39,219 nucleotides of DNA from CAXBCP01 sp963974055 (GTDB lineage: Bacteria > Pseudomonadota > Alphaproteobacteria > MPNO01 > UBA830): the NCBI GenBank assembly GCA_963974055.1, contig CAXBCP010000040.1, positions 1 through 39,219 on the forward strand, read 5' to 3'. The notes below the pieces were generated by a model. That model saw only the letters and a program-made list of their open reading frames with translations. It was not told the origin of the DNA and ran no database searches. Below are positions 8,969-17,864 of the stretch, piece after piece; position 1 is the first letter of the stretch; the number at the start of each line of letters is the position of its first letter. Position numbers and translations under genes: made by a program.

Positions 8969-9162
8969 CCCCGCGCATGCGCGAAGCTTTCCGGTTCGTA
9001 ACCATCGGCCTCGCCTTCGGCGCGATCTGGGCCATCATGCAATATGCGAACGGCCAGATACGCGACGTGTCGGCCATGTTGGGCCCGTTCATTGTCTGCG
9101 GATTCGCCGGATTGCTGATGTGGGGCTTCCGGCGCCTCGTCGTCTACCTGCGCAACAGGTAG
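8965..9162 (+). CDS. Small two-helix membrane protein
   Basis: This 65-residue protein starts at the ATG that overlaps the exonuclease III stop (ATGA), which strongly suggests translational coupling. It has two predicted membrane helices, about residues 11-28 (VTIGLAFGAIWAIM) and 38-56 (MLGPFIVCGFAGLLMWGF), joined by a short polar loop NGQIRD and ending in a basic RRLVVYLRNR tail. I do not recognise a named family; small proteins of this kind follow xth in some alphaproteobacteria, but that comes from memory and was not verified. It ends only 3 bp before the convergent ilvD stop. Function unknown. Confidence 0.8.
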   Translation: MTPRMREAFRFVTIGLAFGAIWAIMQYANGQIRDVSAMLGPFIVCGFAGLLMWGFRRLVVYLRNR

Positions 9163-9165
9163 GTT

Positions 9166-10956
9166 TCAGATATCCGCGTAGACGTGGGTTTCCGCCTTGG
9201 CGCCCGGATGAACAACAGCCCCTTCGCGGGCATTACCGACCGTCTGCGCATAGCGCCATAGCGCGCCCGACTGATAGTCGTGCTTGCGCGGCTTCCACTT
9301 CTTGCGGCGGCCTTCGAGTTCGGCTTTCGACAATTCGACGTCGAGCTTGCCCTTATTGGCATCGATCGAAATCATATCGCCGTTCTTGAGCAGACCGATG
9401 GGCCCGCCGACCGCCGCTTCGGGGCCGACATGACCGATACAGAACCCGCGCGTGCCGCCGGAGAAACGGCCATCCGTGATCAGCGCCACTTTTTCGCCGA
9501 GACCGAGCCCGTACAGCGCCGCCGTCGTCGACAGCATTTCGCGCATGCCGGGACCGCCCTTCGGGCCTTCGTAGCGGATGACGATCACGTCGCCTTCCTT
9601 GATCTTGCGGTCGACAACGGCTTCGAACGCGTCTTCCTCGCAGTCGAACACCCGCGCCGGGCCCCGGAAGGTCAGCGTTTCCATGCCCGCGACCTTCACG
9701 ATGGCGCTTTCGGGGGCAAGCGTGCCCTTCAGGCCCACCACACCGCCGGTCGGCGACAGGGCGTCCTTCACCCGGAAGAAAACCTTCTGGTTCTTGGGGA
9801 ACTTCACCTTGGCGTGATTCTGTTTCAGGGTCTTGCCGGTGACGGTCATGCAATCGCCGTGCAACATGCCGTTATCGAGCAGTTCCTTGATCACCACGGG
9901 CACGCCGCCGGCATTGAACATGTCGGTGGCGGTGTACTTCCCGCCCGGCATCAGATCGGCAAGATACGGTGTTTTCTTGAAGATGCGCGCAACGTCGTCG
10001 AGCGTGAACTTGATACCGGCTTCGTTGGCGATCGCCGGCAGATGCAGTGCTGCATTGGTGGAACCGCCCGTCGCCGCGACCACCACCGCTGCATTTTCAA
10101 GCGACTTGCGGGTGACGATGTCGCGCGGACGGATATTCTTGGCGAGCAGGTTCATCACCGCCTCGCCCGACGCGCGGACCATTTCGTCGCGCGATTCATA
10201 GGCCGCCGGCGCGCCCGACGATGTCGGCAGCGCAAGGCCCATGGCTTCGGCGACACAGGCCATCGTATTGGCCGTGTACTGACCGCCGCAGGACCCTTCG
10301 CAGGGACACGCGACGCTTTCGAGCTCGTGCAGTTCGTCCGCGCTCATATTGCCCGCAGCGTACTGGCCGACGCCTTCGAACACGTCGACCACCGTGACGT
10401 CCCTGCCCTTGAAACGGCCCGGCAGAATCGTGCCGCCATAAACGAACACCGACGGCACGTTGAGCCGCACCATCGACATCATCATCCCCGGCAGGGACTT
10501 GTCGCAGCCGGCAAGCCCGACAAGCGCGTCATAGCCATGGCCGCGCATGGTCAGTTCGACGGATTCGGCAATGATTTCCCGCGAGACGAGCGACGATTTC
10601 ATGCCTTCGTGGCCCATCGCGATACCGTCAGTGACGGTGATCGTCGTGAATTCGCGGGGCGTTCCGCCGCCGTCCTTCACGCCCTGTTTCGCGGCCTTCG
10701 CCTGGCGCGACAGCGAGATATTGCAGGGCGCCGCCTCGTTCCAGCACGACGCGACGCCGACCAGGGGCTGATTGATCTCTTCCTCGGTCAGACCCATCGC
10801 ATACAGATAGCTGCGATGCGGCGCGCGTTCCGGGCCGACCGTCGTATGGCGGCTGGGAAGCTTGCTTTTGTCGAAACGCCGTTTCGATTTCGCCGCGGGC
10901 TTTTTTACCGCCGTTTTCTTGGCGGCGCGTTTCGCGGGGCCTGTTCCGTCGGGCAT
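9166..10956 (-). CDS. ilvD: Dihydroxy-acid dehydratase
   Basis: IlvD dehydrates 2,3-dihydroxy-isovalerate and its homologue to the 2-keto acids of valine and isoleucine synthesis, using an Fe-S cluster and Mg2+. The 596-residue protein has the IlvD/Edd signatures GCDKSLPGMMM and PCEGSCGGQYTANTM with cluster cysteines, and near the end ITDGRFSGGTRGFCIGHVGPEA. It carries a Lys/Ala-rich N-terminal extension of about 28 residues (AAKKTAVKKPAAKSKRR) ahead of the conserved RHTTVGPERAPHRSYLYAMG; this is longer than usual and may be disordered. AGGAG lies 6 nt before the ATG. A 6-bp hairpin (10987-11004) sits in its leader. No other ilv gene is adjacent. Confidence 0.97.
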   Translation of the reverse strand: MPDGTGPAKRAAKKTAVKKPAAKSKRRFDKSKLPSRHTTVGPERAPHRSYLYAMGLTEEEINQPLVGVASCWNEAAPCNISLSRQAKAAKQGVKDGGGTPREFTTITVTDGIAMGHEGMKSSLVSREIIAESVELTMRGHGYDALVGLAGCDKSLPGMMMSMVRLNVPSVFVYGGTILPGRFKGRDVTVVDVFEGVGQYAAGNMSADELHELESVACPCEGSCGGQYTANTMACVAEAMGLALPTSSGAPAAYESRDEMVRASGEAVMNLLAKNIRPRDIVTRKSLENAAVVVAATGGSTNAALHLPAIANEAGIKFTLDDVARIFKKTPYLADLMPGGKYTATDMFNAGGVPVVIKELLDNGMLHGDCMTVTGKTLKQNHAKVKFPKNQKVFFRVKDALSPTGGVVGLKGTLAPESAIVKVAGMETLTFRGPARVFDCEEDAFEAVVDRKIKEGDVIVIRYEGPKGGPGMREMLSTTAALYGLGLGEKVALITDGRFSGGTRGFCIGHVGPEAAVGGPIGLLKNGDMISIDANKGKLDVELSKAELEGRRKKWKPRKHDYQSGALWRYAQTVGNAREGAVVHPGAKAETHVYADI

Positions 10957-11017
10957 TCGTTACTCCTGTCGGTAAAGTCTGATTTGGCCGGACAATAATC
11001 CGGCAGTGGCGTCTTGC

Positions 11018-11926
11018 CTAGGAAAGAAACCCCGCCTCGCGATAGGCCTGAAGCGCGCCGGGATGAAGCGGCACACCACCGAATTCGAGCGCCGCGGCGC
11101 CGGACGACCGAAGCGGTTCGAAAAGGTCGCCCAGCCCCCGGAAAAGCGCATTGATCTCGGTCAATTCTGCGGGGTTCGAGATCATCGTCGTCACGAATTT
11201 CCGGACGATTTCGGGATCGGTGTCGCGGTGCGCGGCAACGATATTCACGACGGCGAGCTGCTCGGTCGCCGCGTCGAGGCCCCGGAAGAACCCGGCCGGC
11301 ATCACGGCATGCCGGTAGAAATCGACGGCCCCCAGCACTGCCGCGAGATCGCCTCCGTCGTAGTCCAGCACGCGGATATCGCTACGTTCGCTGATATCGC
11401 GCATGACCGCATTCGGGTACGGGCATTGCCACTGGGCGTCTACCCCGCCCGCCGCCAGTGCCGCGCCGCCGTCTTCGAAGGACAGATAAACAGGCGTAAA
11501 ATCGCCGAACGAAATGCCGAGCACGCTGAAGATCGTGTGAATATGCTGGACCATCCCGCTGCCCTCCGGGCCGATCGCGATCCGTTTGCCGATCATGTCC
11601 CGCACCGTGCGCAGCGGACTGTCGGCGCGCACGATGAAAAACATGGCCCCGGAATTCGCCGGCGCCACATTGCGGATTTCGATCGGCGCATCGAACGGCG
11701 TTCCTCCGCCATAGGCCCGCCCGATCCAGTTCGACGCCATAAAACCGAGATCGATCAGCCCCGCATCGAGACGCCGGGCGTTTTCAATGCTCGCCTGACC
11801 GGCATCAAGGACCTCCACCGCAATCGCATGATCGCGTTCGAACAGGGTCGCGATCGAAGTTCCCTGCGACCAGAACGTGCCGTCTTTCTCCGACGTCCCG
11901 AGCCGCAGCTTCGAACCGGCATTCAT
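11018..11926 (-). CDS. TAXI-family TRAP solute-binding-like protein lacking a signal peptide
   Basis: This is a periplasmic-binding-fold protein of the TAXI (TRAP-associated extracytoplasmic immunogenic) group, 302 residues from ATG 11926. The first strand KLRLGTSEKDGTFWSQGTSIATLF, the stretch AGQASIENARRLDAGLIDLGFM, and GKRIAIGPEGSGM with AALAAGGVDAQWQ are typical. Members normally have a secretion signal, but here the mature fold begins within about 6 residues of the start and the upstream bases belong to the YihY gene, whose stop overlaps this ATG (ATGA). No TRAP permease gene is nearby. Either it acts in the cytoplasm or a signal has been lost. The longer frame up to 12403 is a shadow inside the YihY gene. 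Confidence 0.8.
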   Translation of the reverse strand: MNAGSKLRLGTSEKDGTFWSQGTSIATLFERDHAIAVEVLDAGQASIENARRLDAGLIDLGFMASNWIGRAYGGGTPFDAPIEIRNVAPANSGAMFFIVRADSPLRTVRDMIGKRIAIGPEGSGMVQHIHTIFSVLGISFGDFTPVYLSFEDGGAALAAGGVDAQWQCPYPNAVMRDISERSDIRVLDYDGGDLAAVLGAVDFYRHAVMPAGFFRGLDAATEQLAVVNIVAAHRDTDPEIVRKFVTTMISNPAELTEINALFRGLGDLFEPLRSSGAAALEFGGVPLHPGALQAYREAGFLS

Positions 11927-12783
11927 AGGCGTTCCTTTTCCTGATCTGTATCCCTCATCTCCGCGAGCATACCGTTGAGTTCCGCGCCGAGCACGAATAT
12001 GGCGCCCAGCAGGTAGAAAAATATCAGTGTCGAGATGATACCGCCGAGACTGCCGTAGATCGCCGCATATTGGGCAAAGCGTTCGAGATACAGCGAATAC
12101 AAATTCGTTGCGCCGGAAACCATAAGAACCACGCAGGCCGCCCCCGGCACCACGCCGATCCACGACGGCTTGCGGTTCGGCAGGATGCGATACAGCGCGG
12201 CGGTCGCAATAAACAGCGCGCCGCCGCCGGCGCCGAACCGGACCAGTTCGGGAAAACTCTGCGTCCCCATCGGAATGCCGAAATCGAGATAGACCTCGGC
12301 CTGTTGCCAGATCAGGGGTCCGACGACCATGCAGCCGACGGCGATCACGATAAAACCCGAGAAAAACACCACAAGGGCCGAACTGTTGGCCCGTCGCCGC
12401 CAATAGCTGCGCGTCTCGCGCGTCCGATAGGCCCTGTTCAGCGCGGATCGGATACCTTCGACCCCGGAGGCCGCAATCCAGAGAACAACCACGAGACTGA
12501 GCGTCAGAACCCCGCCGGACGCCCTGCCGACCACCTGAACGACGGGCTCCTGCAGGGTCAGAGCGACTTCGGTCGGCATGAAGCGGAACATCGCATCGAT
12601 GATCCCGGCACCCTGGTCCGCCTGTCCGATCAGGCCAAGCAGCGTGAACACGAAAACCAGGAACGGCAGCAGCGACATCAGGCCGATATAGGCGAGGTAC
12701 CCCGCGGAGGCGAGGCCGTCGTCTTCGATGAAGCGGATCAGCCAGTCGCCCAGGAAACGAAGCGGCGCCAGAATTTTTGCCAT
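11923..12783 (-). CDS. YihY/virulence factor BrkB family membrane protein
   Basis: This is an integral inner-membrane protein of the UPF0761 / YihY-BrkB family, 286 residues with about six membrane helices. Typical features are the N-terminal LASAGYLAYIGLMSLLPFLVFVFTLLGL, the central WIAASGVEGIRSALNRAYRTRETRSYWRRR loop (a family hallmark), and the C-terminal LYSLYLERFAQYAAIYGSLGGIISTLIFFYLLGAIFVLGAELN. Family function is not settled; names such as ribonuclease BN are historical errors. Its stop overlaps the start of the TAXI-like gene and it is 42 bp from valS, both on the minus strand, so the pair may be a functional unit. Confidence 0.9.
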   Translation of the reverse strand: MAKILAPLRFLGDWLIRFIEDDGLASAGYLAYIGLMSLLPFLVFVFTLLGLIGQADQGAGIIDAMFRFMPTEVALTLQEPVVQVVGRASGGVLTLSLVVVLWIAASGVEGIRSALNRAYRTRETRSYWRRRANSSALVVFFSGFIVIAVGCMVVGPLIWQQAEVYLDFGIPMGTQSFPELVRFGAGGGALFIATAALYRILPNRKPSWIGVVPGAACVVLMVSGATNLYSLYLERFAQYAAIYGSLGGIISTLIFFYLLGAIFVLGAELNGMLAEMRDTDQEKERL

Positions 12784-12825
12784 CTTGCCGCGCCTTTCCG
12801 ACCTAATCCAACACAGGCGCGCCGG

Positions 12826-15489
12826 TCAGAGGGCCGACAACCTGTCGAGCGCCTCGGACAGCTTGCCGCGCGACTGGCGATAATCCGCCGCCCGCGCATG
12901 CTGTTCCTCGACGACGGCCGCAGGCGCCCTGGAGACGAAGTTCTCGTTCGACAACTTTTTCTCGATCTTCCCGATTTCGTCGTCGACCTTGTCGATTTCC
13001 TTTTGAAGCCGGGCCACTTCCTGCGAAATATCCACGACCTCGCCGATCGGCAATGCCGCCGTCGCTTCGTCGATCACCACCTGAACGGCGCCCGAAGGCA
13101 CCGTATCGGAGACCGTAATATCGGACAGACGCGCCAGACGGATCAGCAATGAGCGATGCGTTTCGAGCCGCGCCAGGGTTGCCGCGGACGCGCCCGTCAG
13201 CGTCATCGGCAGTTCCGCGGAAGGCGGCACGTTCATTTCCGAACGGATGGCCCGGACCTCGCTGACCGCGCGCACGACCCACGCCATTTCGTCTTCCGCA
13301 TCCGGCGATCGCAGACCGGCGCCAAGTTCCGGCCAGGACTGGAGCATCAGCATACCGGTGCGACCTTCGGCCGGGGCCAGCTGGCGCCAAAGTTCCTCGG
13401 TGACGAAGGGCATGATCGGCTGGAGGAATTTCAGGATCTGGTCCAGCACCCACGACGTCGTCGCCCGGACCTCTGCCTGGGCGGCTTCGTCGCCGTCCTG
13501 CAGGATCGGCTTGGTGAATTCCAGATACCAGTCGCAGAACTGGTTCCAGGCGAACCGGTAGCCCGATTGCGCCGCTTCGTTGAACCGGTAGCTTTCGAGC
13601 GCGCTGACGATCTCCGCCCCCGCCTTCGCCGTTTCGCCGACAATCCACTTGTTCACCGTCAGGGTGCAGGCGGCAGGATCGTAATCCGCCACCGGCGAAC
13701 ATCCGTTCATCTGGGTGAACCGCGCCGCATTCCAGATCTTGGTGACAAAATTCCGATAGCCTTCGATCCGCCCGGCCGACAGCTTGATATCGCGCCCCTG
13801 GGCCGCCAGCGCCGTCAGCGTGAACCGCAGCGCATCTGCACCGTATTCGTCGATCAGGTCCAGCGGGTCGAGCACGTTGCCCTTGCTTTTGGACATCTTC
13901 TGGCCCTGCTCGTCGCGGACAAGCGCATGGATGTAGACATCCCGGAACGGCACCTCGTCGCGGAAATGCAGCCCCATCATGATCATCCGGGCGACCCAGA
14001 AGAAGATGATATCGAACCCGGTGACCAGCACGCTGGTCGGATAATGATGCGCCAGTTCCGGCGTCTCTTCCGGCCAGCCGAGCGTCGAGAACGGCCACAG
14101 TGCCGACGAGAACCATGTATCGAGCACATCCGGGTCGCGGGCGATCTCTGTCGCCTTGCCGTAATGGGCATCGGCGGCGGCCTGGGCCTCGCTCTCGGTC
14201 ATTTCCACGAAAATCGTGCCGTCCGGGCCGTACCACGCGGGAATCTGGTGTCCCCACCAGATCTGGCGGGAAATGCACCACGGCTGAATATTGCGCATCC
14301 AGTCGTAATAGGTGTTTTCCCACTGCTTCGGCACGAAATTGATATCGCCGTTTTCGACGGCCGCCAGCGCCGGCTTTGCGAGAACTTCCGCATCGACGAA
14401 CCACTGGTCCGTCAGGCGCGGCTCGATCACCACGCCGGAGCGGTCGCCGTAGGGCACCGTCATCGGGTTGTCCTCGATCTTCTCGAGCAGGCCGAGCGCC
14501 TCCATTTCCGCGACAACCGTCTTGCGGGCGTCTTCGCGCGTCATGCCGCGAAACTGCGCCGGCGCTTCGTCGTTCACGTTGGCATCGATATCGAAGACGC
14601 TGACCATGGGCAGGTTATGCCGCCGGCCGACCTCGAAATCGTTGAAATCGTGGGCCGGCGTGATCTTGACCGCGCCGGAGCCTTTTTCGGGATCGGAATA
14701 TTCGTCGGCGACGATCGGAATTGCTTTTCCGACGATCGGCAGAAGAACGTTTTTGCCGATCAGGTCGGTGTAACGTTCGTCGTCCGGGTTTACGGCAACC
14801 CCGGTATCGCCCAGCATGGTTTCCGGCCGGGTGGTCGCAACCGTGATGAACCGCCCGTCCTCGCCTTCGATCGGATACTTGAAATACCACAGGCTGCCGT
14901 TGAATTCCCGCTGTTCGACCTCAAGATCGGAAATCGCGGTATGCAGCTTCGGGTCCCAGTTCACCAGGCGCTTGTCGCGATAGATAAGCCCGTCCCGGTG
15001 AAGCCCGACGAACACTTTGCGGACCGCTTCCGACAGGCCATTATCCATCGTGAAGCGTTCGCGGCTCCAGTCGCAGGATGCGCCCAGCCGCCGCAACTGG
15101 CCGGTGATCGTGCCGCCGGATTCCGCTTTCCATTCCCATACGCGCTCGATGAACGCTTCGCGCCCGAGATCGTGACGGCTTTTCTGTTCCTCCGCCAGCT
15201 GGCGTTCGACCACCATCTGGGTCGCGATGCCGGCATGATCGGTACCCGGCTGCCAGAGGACATCCTTGCCGCGCATCCGTTCGAACCGGGCGAGAATATC
15301 CTGCAGGGTGTTGTTCAGCGCATGCCCCATATGCAGGCTGCCCGTCACGTTGGGCGGCGGAATGACGATCGAATAGGACTCGCCTGTCGCATCTCCGGTG
15401 CGCGTGTGACCGCACCCGAACGCGCCCGTTTCTTCCCATTCCCCGTAAATGCGGCCCTCTACTTCATCGGGCCGGTATGTCTTTTCCAT
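12826..15489 (-). CDS. valS: Valyl-tRNA synthetase
   Basis: ValS charges tRNA-Val and edits misacylated threonine. From ATG 15489 the protein has 887 residues: the HIGH-type motif in PPNVTGSLHMGHALNNTL, the CP1 editing domain (ATTRPETMLGDTGVAVNP), KMSKSKGNVLDPLDLI, an anticodon-binding helical domain, and a C-terminal coiled-coil arm (EVARLQKEIDKVDDEIGKIEKKL) that is diagnostic of ValS. The frame extends to 15522, but GGGA lies 5 nt before ATG 15489 and the protein then begins MEKTYRPDEVE as in relatives, so I use this start. Identity is firm. Confidence 0.97.
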   Translation of the reverse strand: MEKTYRPDEVEGRIYGEWEETGAFGCGHTRTGDATGESYSIVIPPPNVTGSLHMGHALNNTLQDILARFERMRGKDVLWQPGTDHAGIATQMVVERQLAEEQKSRHDLGREAFIERVWEWKAESGGTITGQLRRLGASCDWSRERFTMDNGLSEAVRKVFVGLHRDGLIYRDKRLVNWDPKLHTAISDLEVEQREFNGSLWYFKYPIEGEDGRFITVATTRPETMLGDTGVAVNPDDERYTDLIGKNVLLPIVGKAIPIVADEYSDPEKGSGAVKITPAHDFNDFEVGRRHNLPMVSVFDIDANVNDEAPAQFRGMTREDARKTVVAEMEALGLLEKIEDNPMTVPYGDRSGVVIEPRLTDQWFVDAEVLAKPALAAVENGDINFVPKQWENTYYDWMRNIQPWCISRQIWWGHQIPAWYGPDGTIFVEMTESEAQAAADAHYGKATEIARDPDVLDTWFSSALWPFSTLGWPEETPELAHHYPTSVLVTGFDIIFFWVARMIMMGLHFRDEVPFRDVYIHALVRDEQGQKMSKSKGNVLDPLDLIDEYGADALRFTLTALAAQGRDIKLSAGRIEGYRNFVTKIWNAARFTQMNGCSPVADYDPAACTLTVNKWIVGETAKAGAEIVSALESYRFNEAAQSGYRFAWNQFCDWYLEFTKPILQDGDEAAQAEVRATTSWVLDQILKFLQPIMPFVTEELWRQLAPAEGRTGMLMLQSWPELGAGLRSPDAEDEMAWVVRAVSEVRAIRSEMNVPPSAELPMTLTGASAATLARLETHRSLLIRLARLSDITVSDTVPSGAVQVVIDEATAALPIGEVVDISQEVARLQKEIDKVDDEIGKIEKKLSNENFVSRAPAAVVEEQHARAADYRQSRGKLSEALDRLSAL

Positions 15490-15624
15490 GGTCATCCCTA
15501 AACGCTTGGCGAAGCTGTGCAAACGGCGTCCATGGCCGCAGGCATCTTGCGGCCGAAGCTACCGTCGCGAGTTTTGATATCAAGGGGTTTATCGCGCTTC
15601 GCGCGGCCAAGCGCAACGATGGGA

Positions 15625-16380
15625 TCAGCGCTGGGAAAGATCCTCGGCTTCGCGGGTCATCCGTTCGATTTCCCGCCCGACCATCCGTTCGACGAGCGAC
15701 GGAAGGTTTGCATCAAGCCATTCGCGGATCATCGGCCGCATAACGTCTTTGACGAGATCTTCGATCGTCCGCGGCCCGATGCTGGGGTCCACGGCGCGGC
15801 GGTGCGTATCCACGGCGGCGGCAAGCGCCGACAGGGACGACACCGATGTCATCGCAGGCTGATCCGACACCAGCCGGTCCGCCGCTTTCGCGGCAAGCGC
15901 TTCGACGGGCTCAGACTGAGGCGCAGACTCAGGCACCGGTTCCGGCGCGGGTTCCGGTTCGGCCTCGGCCATAATTTCTTCTTCCATGGCGTCTTCTGCG
16001 GGTTCTTCGTCCGCATCGACCATTTCGAGCTCAGCGTCGTCGGCCTCGGCCTCGGCAGTCTCGACGGGTTCTTCTTCCGCCGGTTCCTCTTCCTCGACGG
16101 GATCGCCCGCGTTCAGGCTGACGACCGTACCGTCGTCCTGCACTTCGTCGGTCAGTTCGAGAACGTCTTCTTCGGGCTCGGGCTCGACCGCCTCTTCGAC
16201 GGGTTCGGGCGCTTCCGCCACGGGCTCAGGGTCCGCAGCTACGGGCTCCGGCGCCTCGGCTTCCGCCTCCGCCTCCGGCGCCGCTGCGTTGTCTTCGTCG
16301 CCATCCTCGGAAATTATCCGCCTGATCGAGGCGAGAATTTCTTCCATTGACGGTTCTTGTTGCGCATTCTGGTCGCTCAT
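15625..16380 (-). CDS. popZ: PopZ-like polar organising protein (DUF2497)
   Basis: PopZ forms a polar condensate that anchors the origin-bound ParB complex and recruits cell-cycle proteins; it is found in alphaproteobacteria. The 251-residue protein shows the three-part plan: a short N-terminal helix SMEEILASIRRIISED (about 11-26) for client binding, a long acidic Pro/Glu/Ala-rich linker (about 30-155), and C-terminal helices (about 195-245: RTIEDLVKDVMRPMIREWLDANLPSLVERMVGREIERM, given here in outline) for oligomerisation. The linker is intrinsically disordered and low-complexity. Upstream (16403-16450) there are several TTAA motifs that could bind a cell-cycle regulator. Confidence 0.92.
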   Translation of the reverse strand: MSDQNAQQEPSMEEILASIRRIISEDGDEDNAAAPEAEAEAEAPEPVAADPEPVAEAPEPVEEAVEPEPEEDVLELTDEVQDDGTVVSLNAGDPVEEEEPAEEEPVETAEAEADDAELEMVDADEEPAEDAMEEEIMAEAEPEPAPEPVPESAPQSEPVEALAAKAADRLVSDQPAMTSVSSLSALAAAVDTHRRAVDPSIGPRTIEDLVKDVMRPMIREWLDANLPSLVERMVGREIERMTREAEDLSQR

Positions 16381-16463
16381 AGAACGACGGCCCTCATCCC
16401 GAATAAATGGTTAGCAGACGTTAACGATAATTGATTAACCAATGTTAAACAAACGGATTGGCG

Positions 16464-17864
16464 TTACTGACCGTCACCGGCGCCGAGCCCCCACCACTTG
16501 CCGCGCACGTCGCGGTAGTGCTTTTCGACATTGTACAGCGCAACGGGCAGCCCCAGTTTGGCCGCCGTCGCATCGCCGATCGCCTGGCGAAGCTGATAGG
16601 TCGCAACCAGTTCGTCGCGCATCGAGCGCACCAGTCCGACGCGTGCGTCCAGAAGTTCCTGCTCGGCATCGAGCACGTCCAGCACCGTCCGCGATCCGAC
16701 ATTCGCTTCTTCGCGAACCCCTTCCAGCGCGATTTCGGCTGCTTTTACGGCGGCCGAAAAGGCGCGTATCTGCGCCCTGCCCGTTTGCACGACCTGCCAT
16801 GCCCCGGTCGCCGCTTCCACGGCGTCCCGCACAGCCTGGTTGAATTCGTCGCGTCTCTGAAAAACCGTCTGCTTTGCCGCCCGCGCCCGCGATGTCACCG
16901 ATCCGGACGCATAAAGCGGCATCGATACACGTGCGATCACCGACATGCTCTCGCTTTCGCTGCGATCCGTCGACGTTTCGCGATTGGCTGCCAGTTCGCC
17001 GTTCAGCGACAGACTCGGCAACAGTTCGCCGACGACCTGGCGGACATCGCTTTCTGCCGCGAGTTCCAGATAGCGCGACCGGACAACGCTGTAATTGTTA
17101 CTTTTGGCCATGGCGACGGCTTCGGGAAGCGTACGCGGCAGGTCTTCCAGCGGCTTCGCCGGTTTCAGGACGACAGGCGGTTCGCCGACGGCGTTTTCAT
17201 AGGCCGCGCGGGAATCCGTAAGGCTCCCCTCGGCGGCGATGCGGTCGGCACGCGCACGCGACAACCGCGATTCCGCCTGAGAGACATCCGTTCGCGTCAC
17301 TTCGCCGACACGAAAACGATCCCCGGTGGCTTCGAGCTGGCGCTGCAGCACGCGCTCGTTGTTTCTGTTGAGTTCAACCACCGCCTGGTCGCGGACCACG
17401 TTCGCATAGGCGGTAACGACGCTCAGCAGAACCGTCTGCTCGGTCTCGGACAAACGCGCCCGATCCGCCTTGACGGTATGTTCCGCGGAATCCGTCGCCG
17501 CAACGGTCCTGCCGCCCCGGTACAGATTCTGGGAAACCGTGAGAGATCCCGTCAGTGGTTCGGTAACATCCGCGGATTTGTTCGCCGGTCCGTTCGAAGT
17601 CGAATTCGTCGGTCCGTTCGAAGTCGAATTCGTCCGCTCTACGCCGTAGCTTCCGGAAACGGAAACCGTCGGCCGCCAGCCGGAAAGCGCCTGCGGCACA
17701 CCTTCATCCGTCGCCCGAAGACGCGCACGTTCCGATTTCAGGGTGGGATTTCCCTGATAGGCTTTTACAAGCGCATCTTCCAGCGTCTGGGCCTGCACCG
17801 CGCCGCCGCAAATCGCCGTCGCGAGCCCCAATCCGAATAGCCAGCCTGCCGAGGAATATCGCAT
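16464..17864 (-). CDS. tolC: TolC-family outer membrane efflux protein
   Basis: TolC trimers form the outer-membrane channel for tripartite efflux and type I secretion. The 466-residue protein has a signal peptide (about 1-25, ending in AVQA before QTLEDALVKAY), then two structural repeats of long helices with beta-barrel strands (PTVSVSGSYG in the first, PSLSLNGELAA in the second), and the typical GTRTVLDVLDAEQ-like stretch (VGSRTVLDVLDAEQELLDARVG). Residues 78-93 hold a perfect 8-residue tandem repeat (TNSTSNGP type) from a 24-bp duplication, placed in the first surface loop. The ATG overlaps the methyltransferase stop as TAATG. No pump genes are adjacent, so partners are unknown. Confidence 0.94.
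   Translation of the reverse strand: MRYSSAGWLFGLGLATAICGGAVQAQTLEDALVKAYQGNPTLKSERARLRATDEGVPQALSGWRPTVSVSGSYGVERTNSTSNGPTNSTSNGPANKSADVTEPLTGSLTVSQNLYRGGRTVAATDSAEHTVKADRARLSETEQTVLLSVVTAYANVVRDQAVVELNRNNERVLQRQLEATGDRFRVGEVTRTDVSQAESRLSRARADRIAAEGSLTDSRAAYENAVGEPPVVLKPAKPLEDLPRTLPEAVAMAKSNNYSVVRSRYLELAAESDVRQVVGELLPSLSLNGELAANRETSTDRSESESMSVIARVSMPLYASGSVTSRARAAKQTVFQRRDEFNQAVRDAVEAATGAWQVVQTGRAQIRAFSAAVKAAEIALEGVREEANVGSRTVLDVLDAEQELLDARVGLVRSMRDELVATYQLRQAIGDATAAKLGLPVALYNVEKHYRDVRGKWWGLGAGDGQ
17586..17633 (-). repeat. 24-bp perfect tandem duplication inside tolC
   Basis: Two adjacent identical 24-bp units (17586-17609 and 17610-17633) encode the in-frame repeat of a Ser/Thr/Asn/Gly/Pro-rich octapeptide. 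By the TolC fold this position is in the first extracellular loop of the barrel. Such a repeat could vary in copy number by slippage; only two copies are present here. Confidence 0.95.

Noticed and set aside
9280..10998. Long plus-strand frame of 572 codons opposite ilvD
   Set aside because: Arg/His-rich antisense shadow of a clear dihydroxy-acid dehydratase gene.
13156..15501. Plus-strand frame of 781 codons opposite valS
   Set aside because: Antisense shadow; Arg/His/Pro-rich and without domains, while valS is unambiguous.
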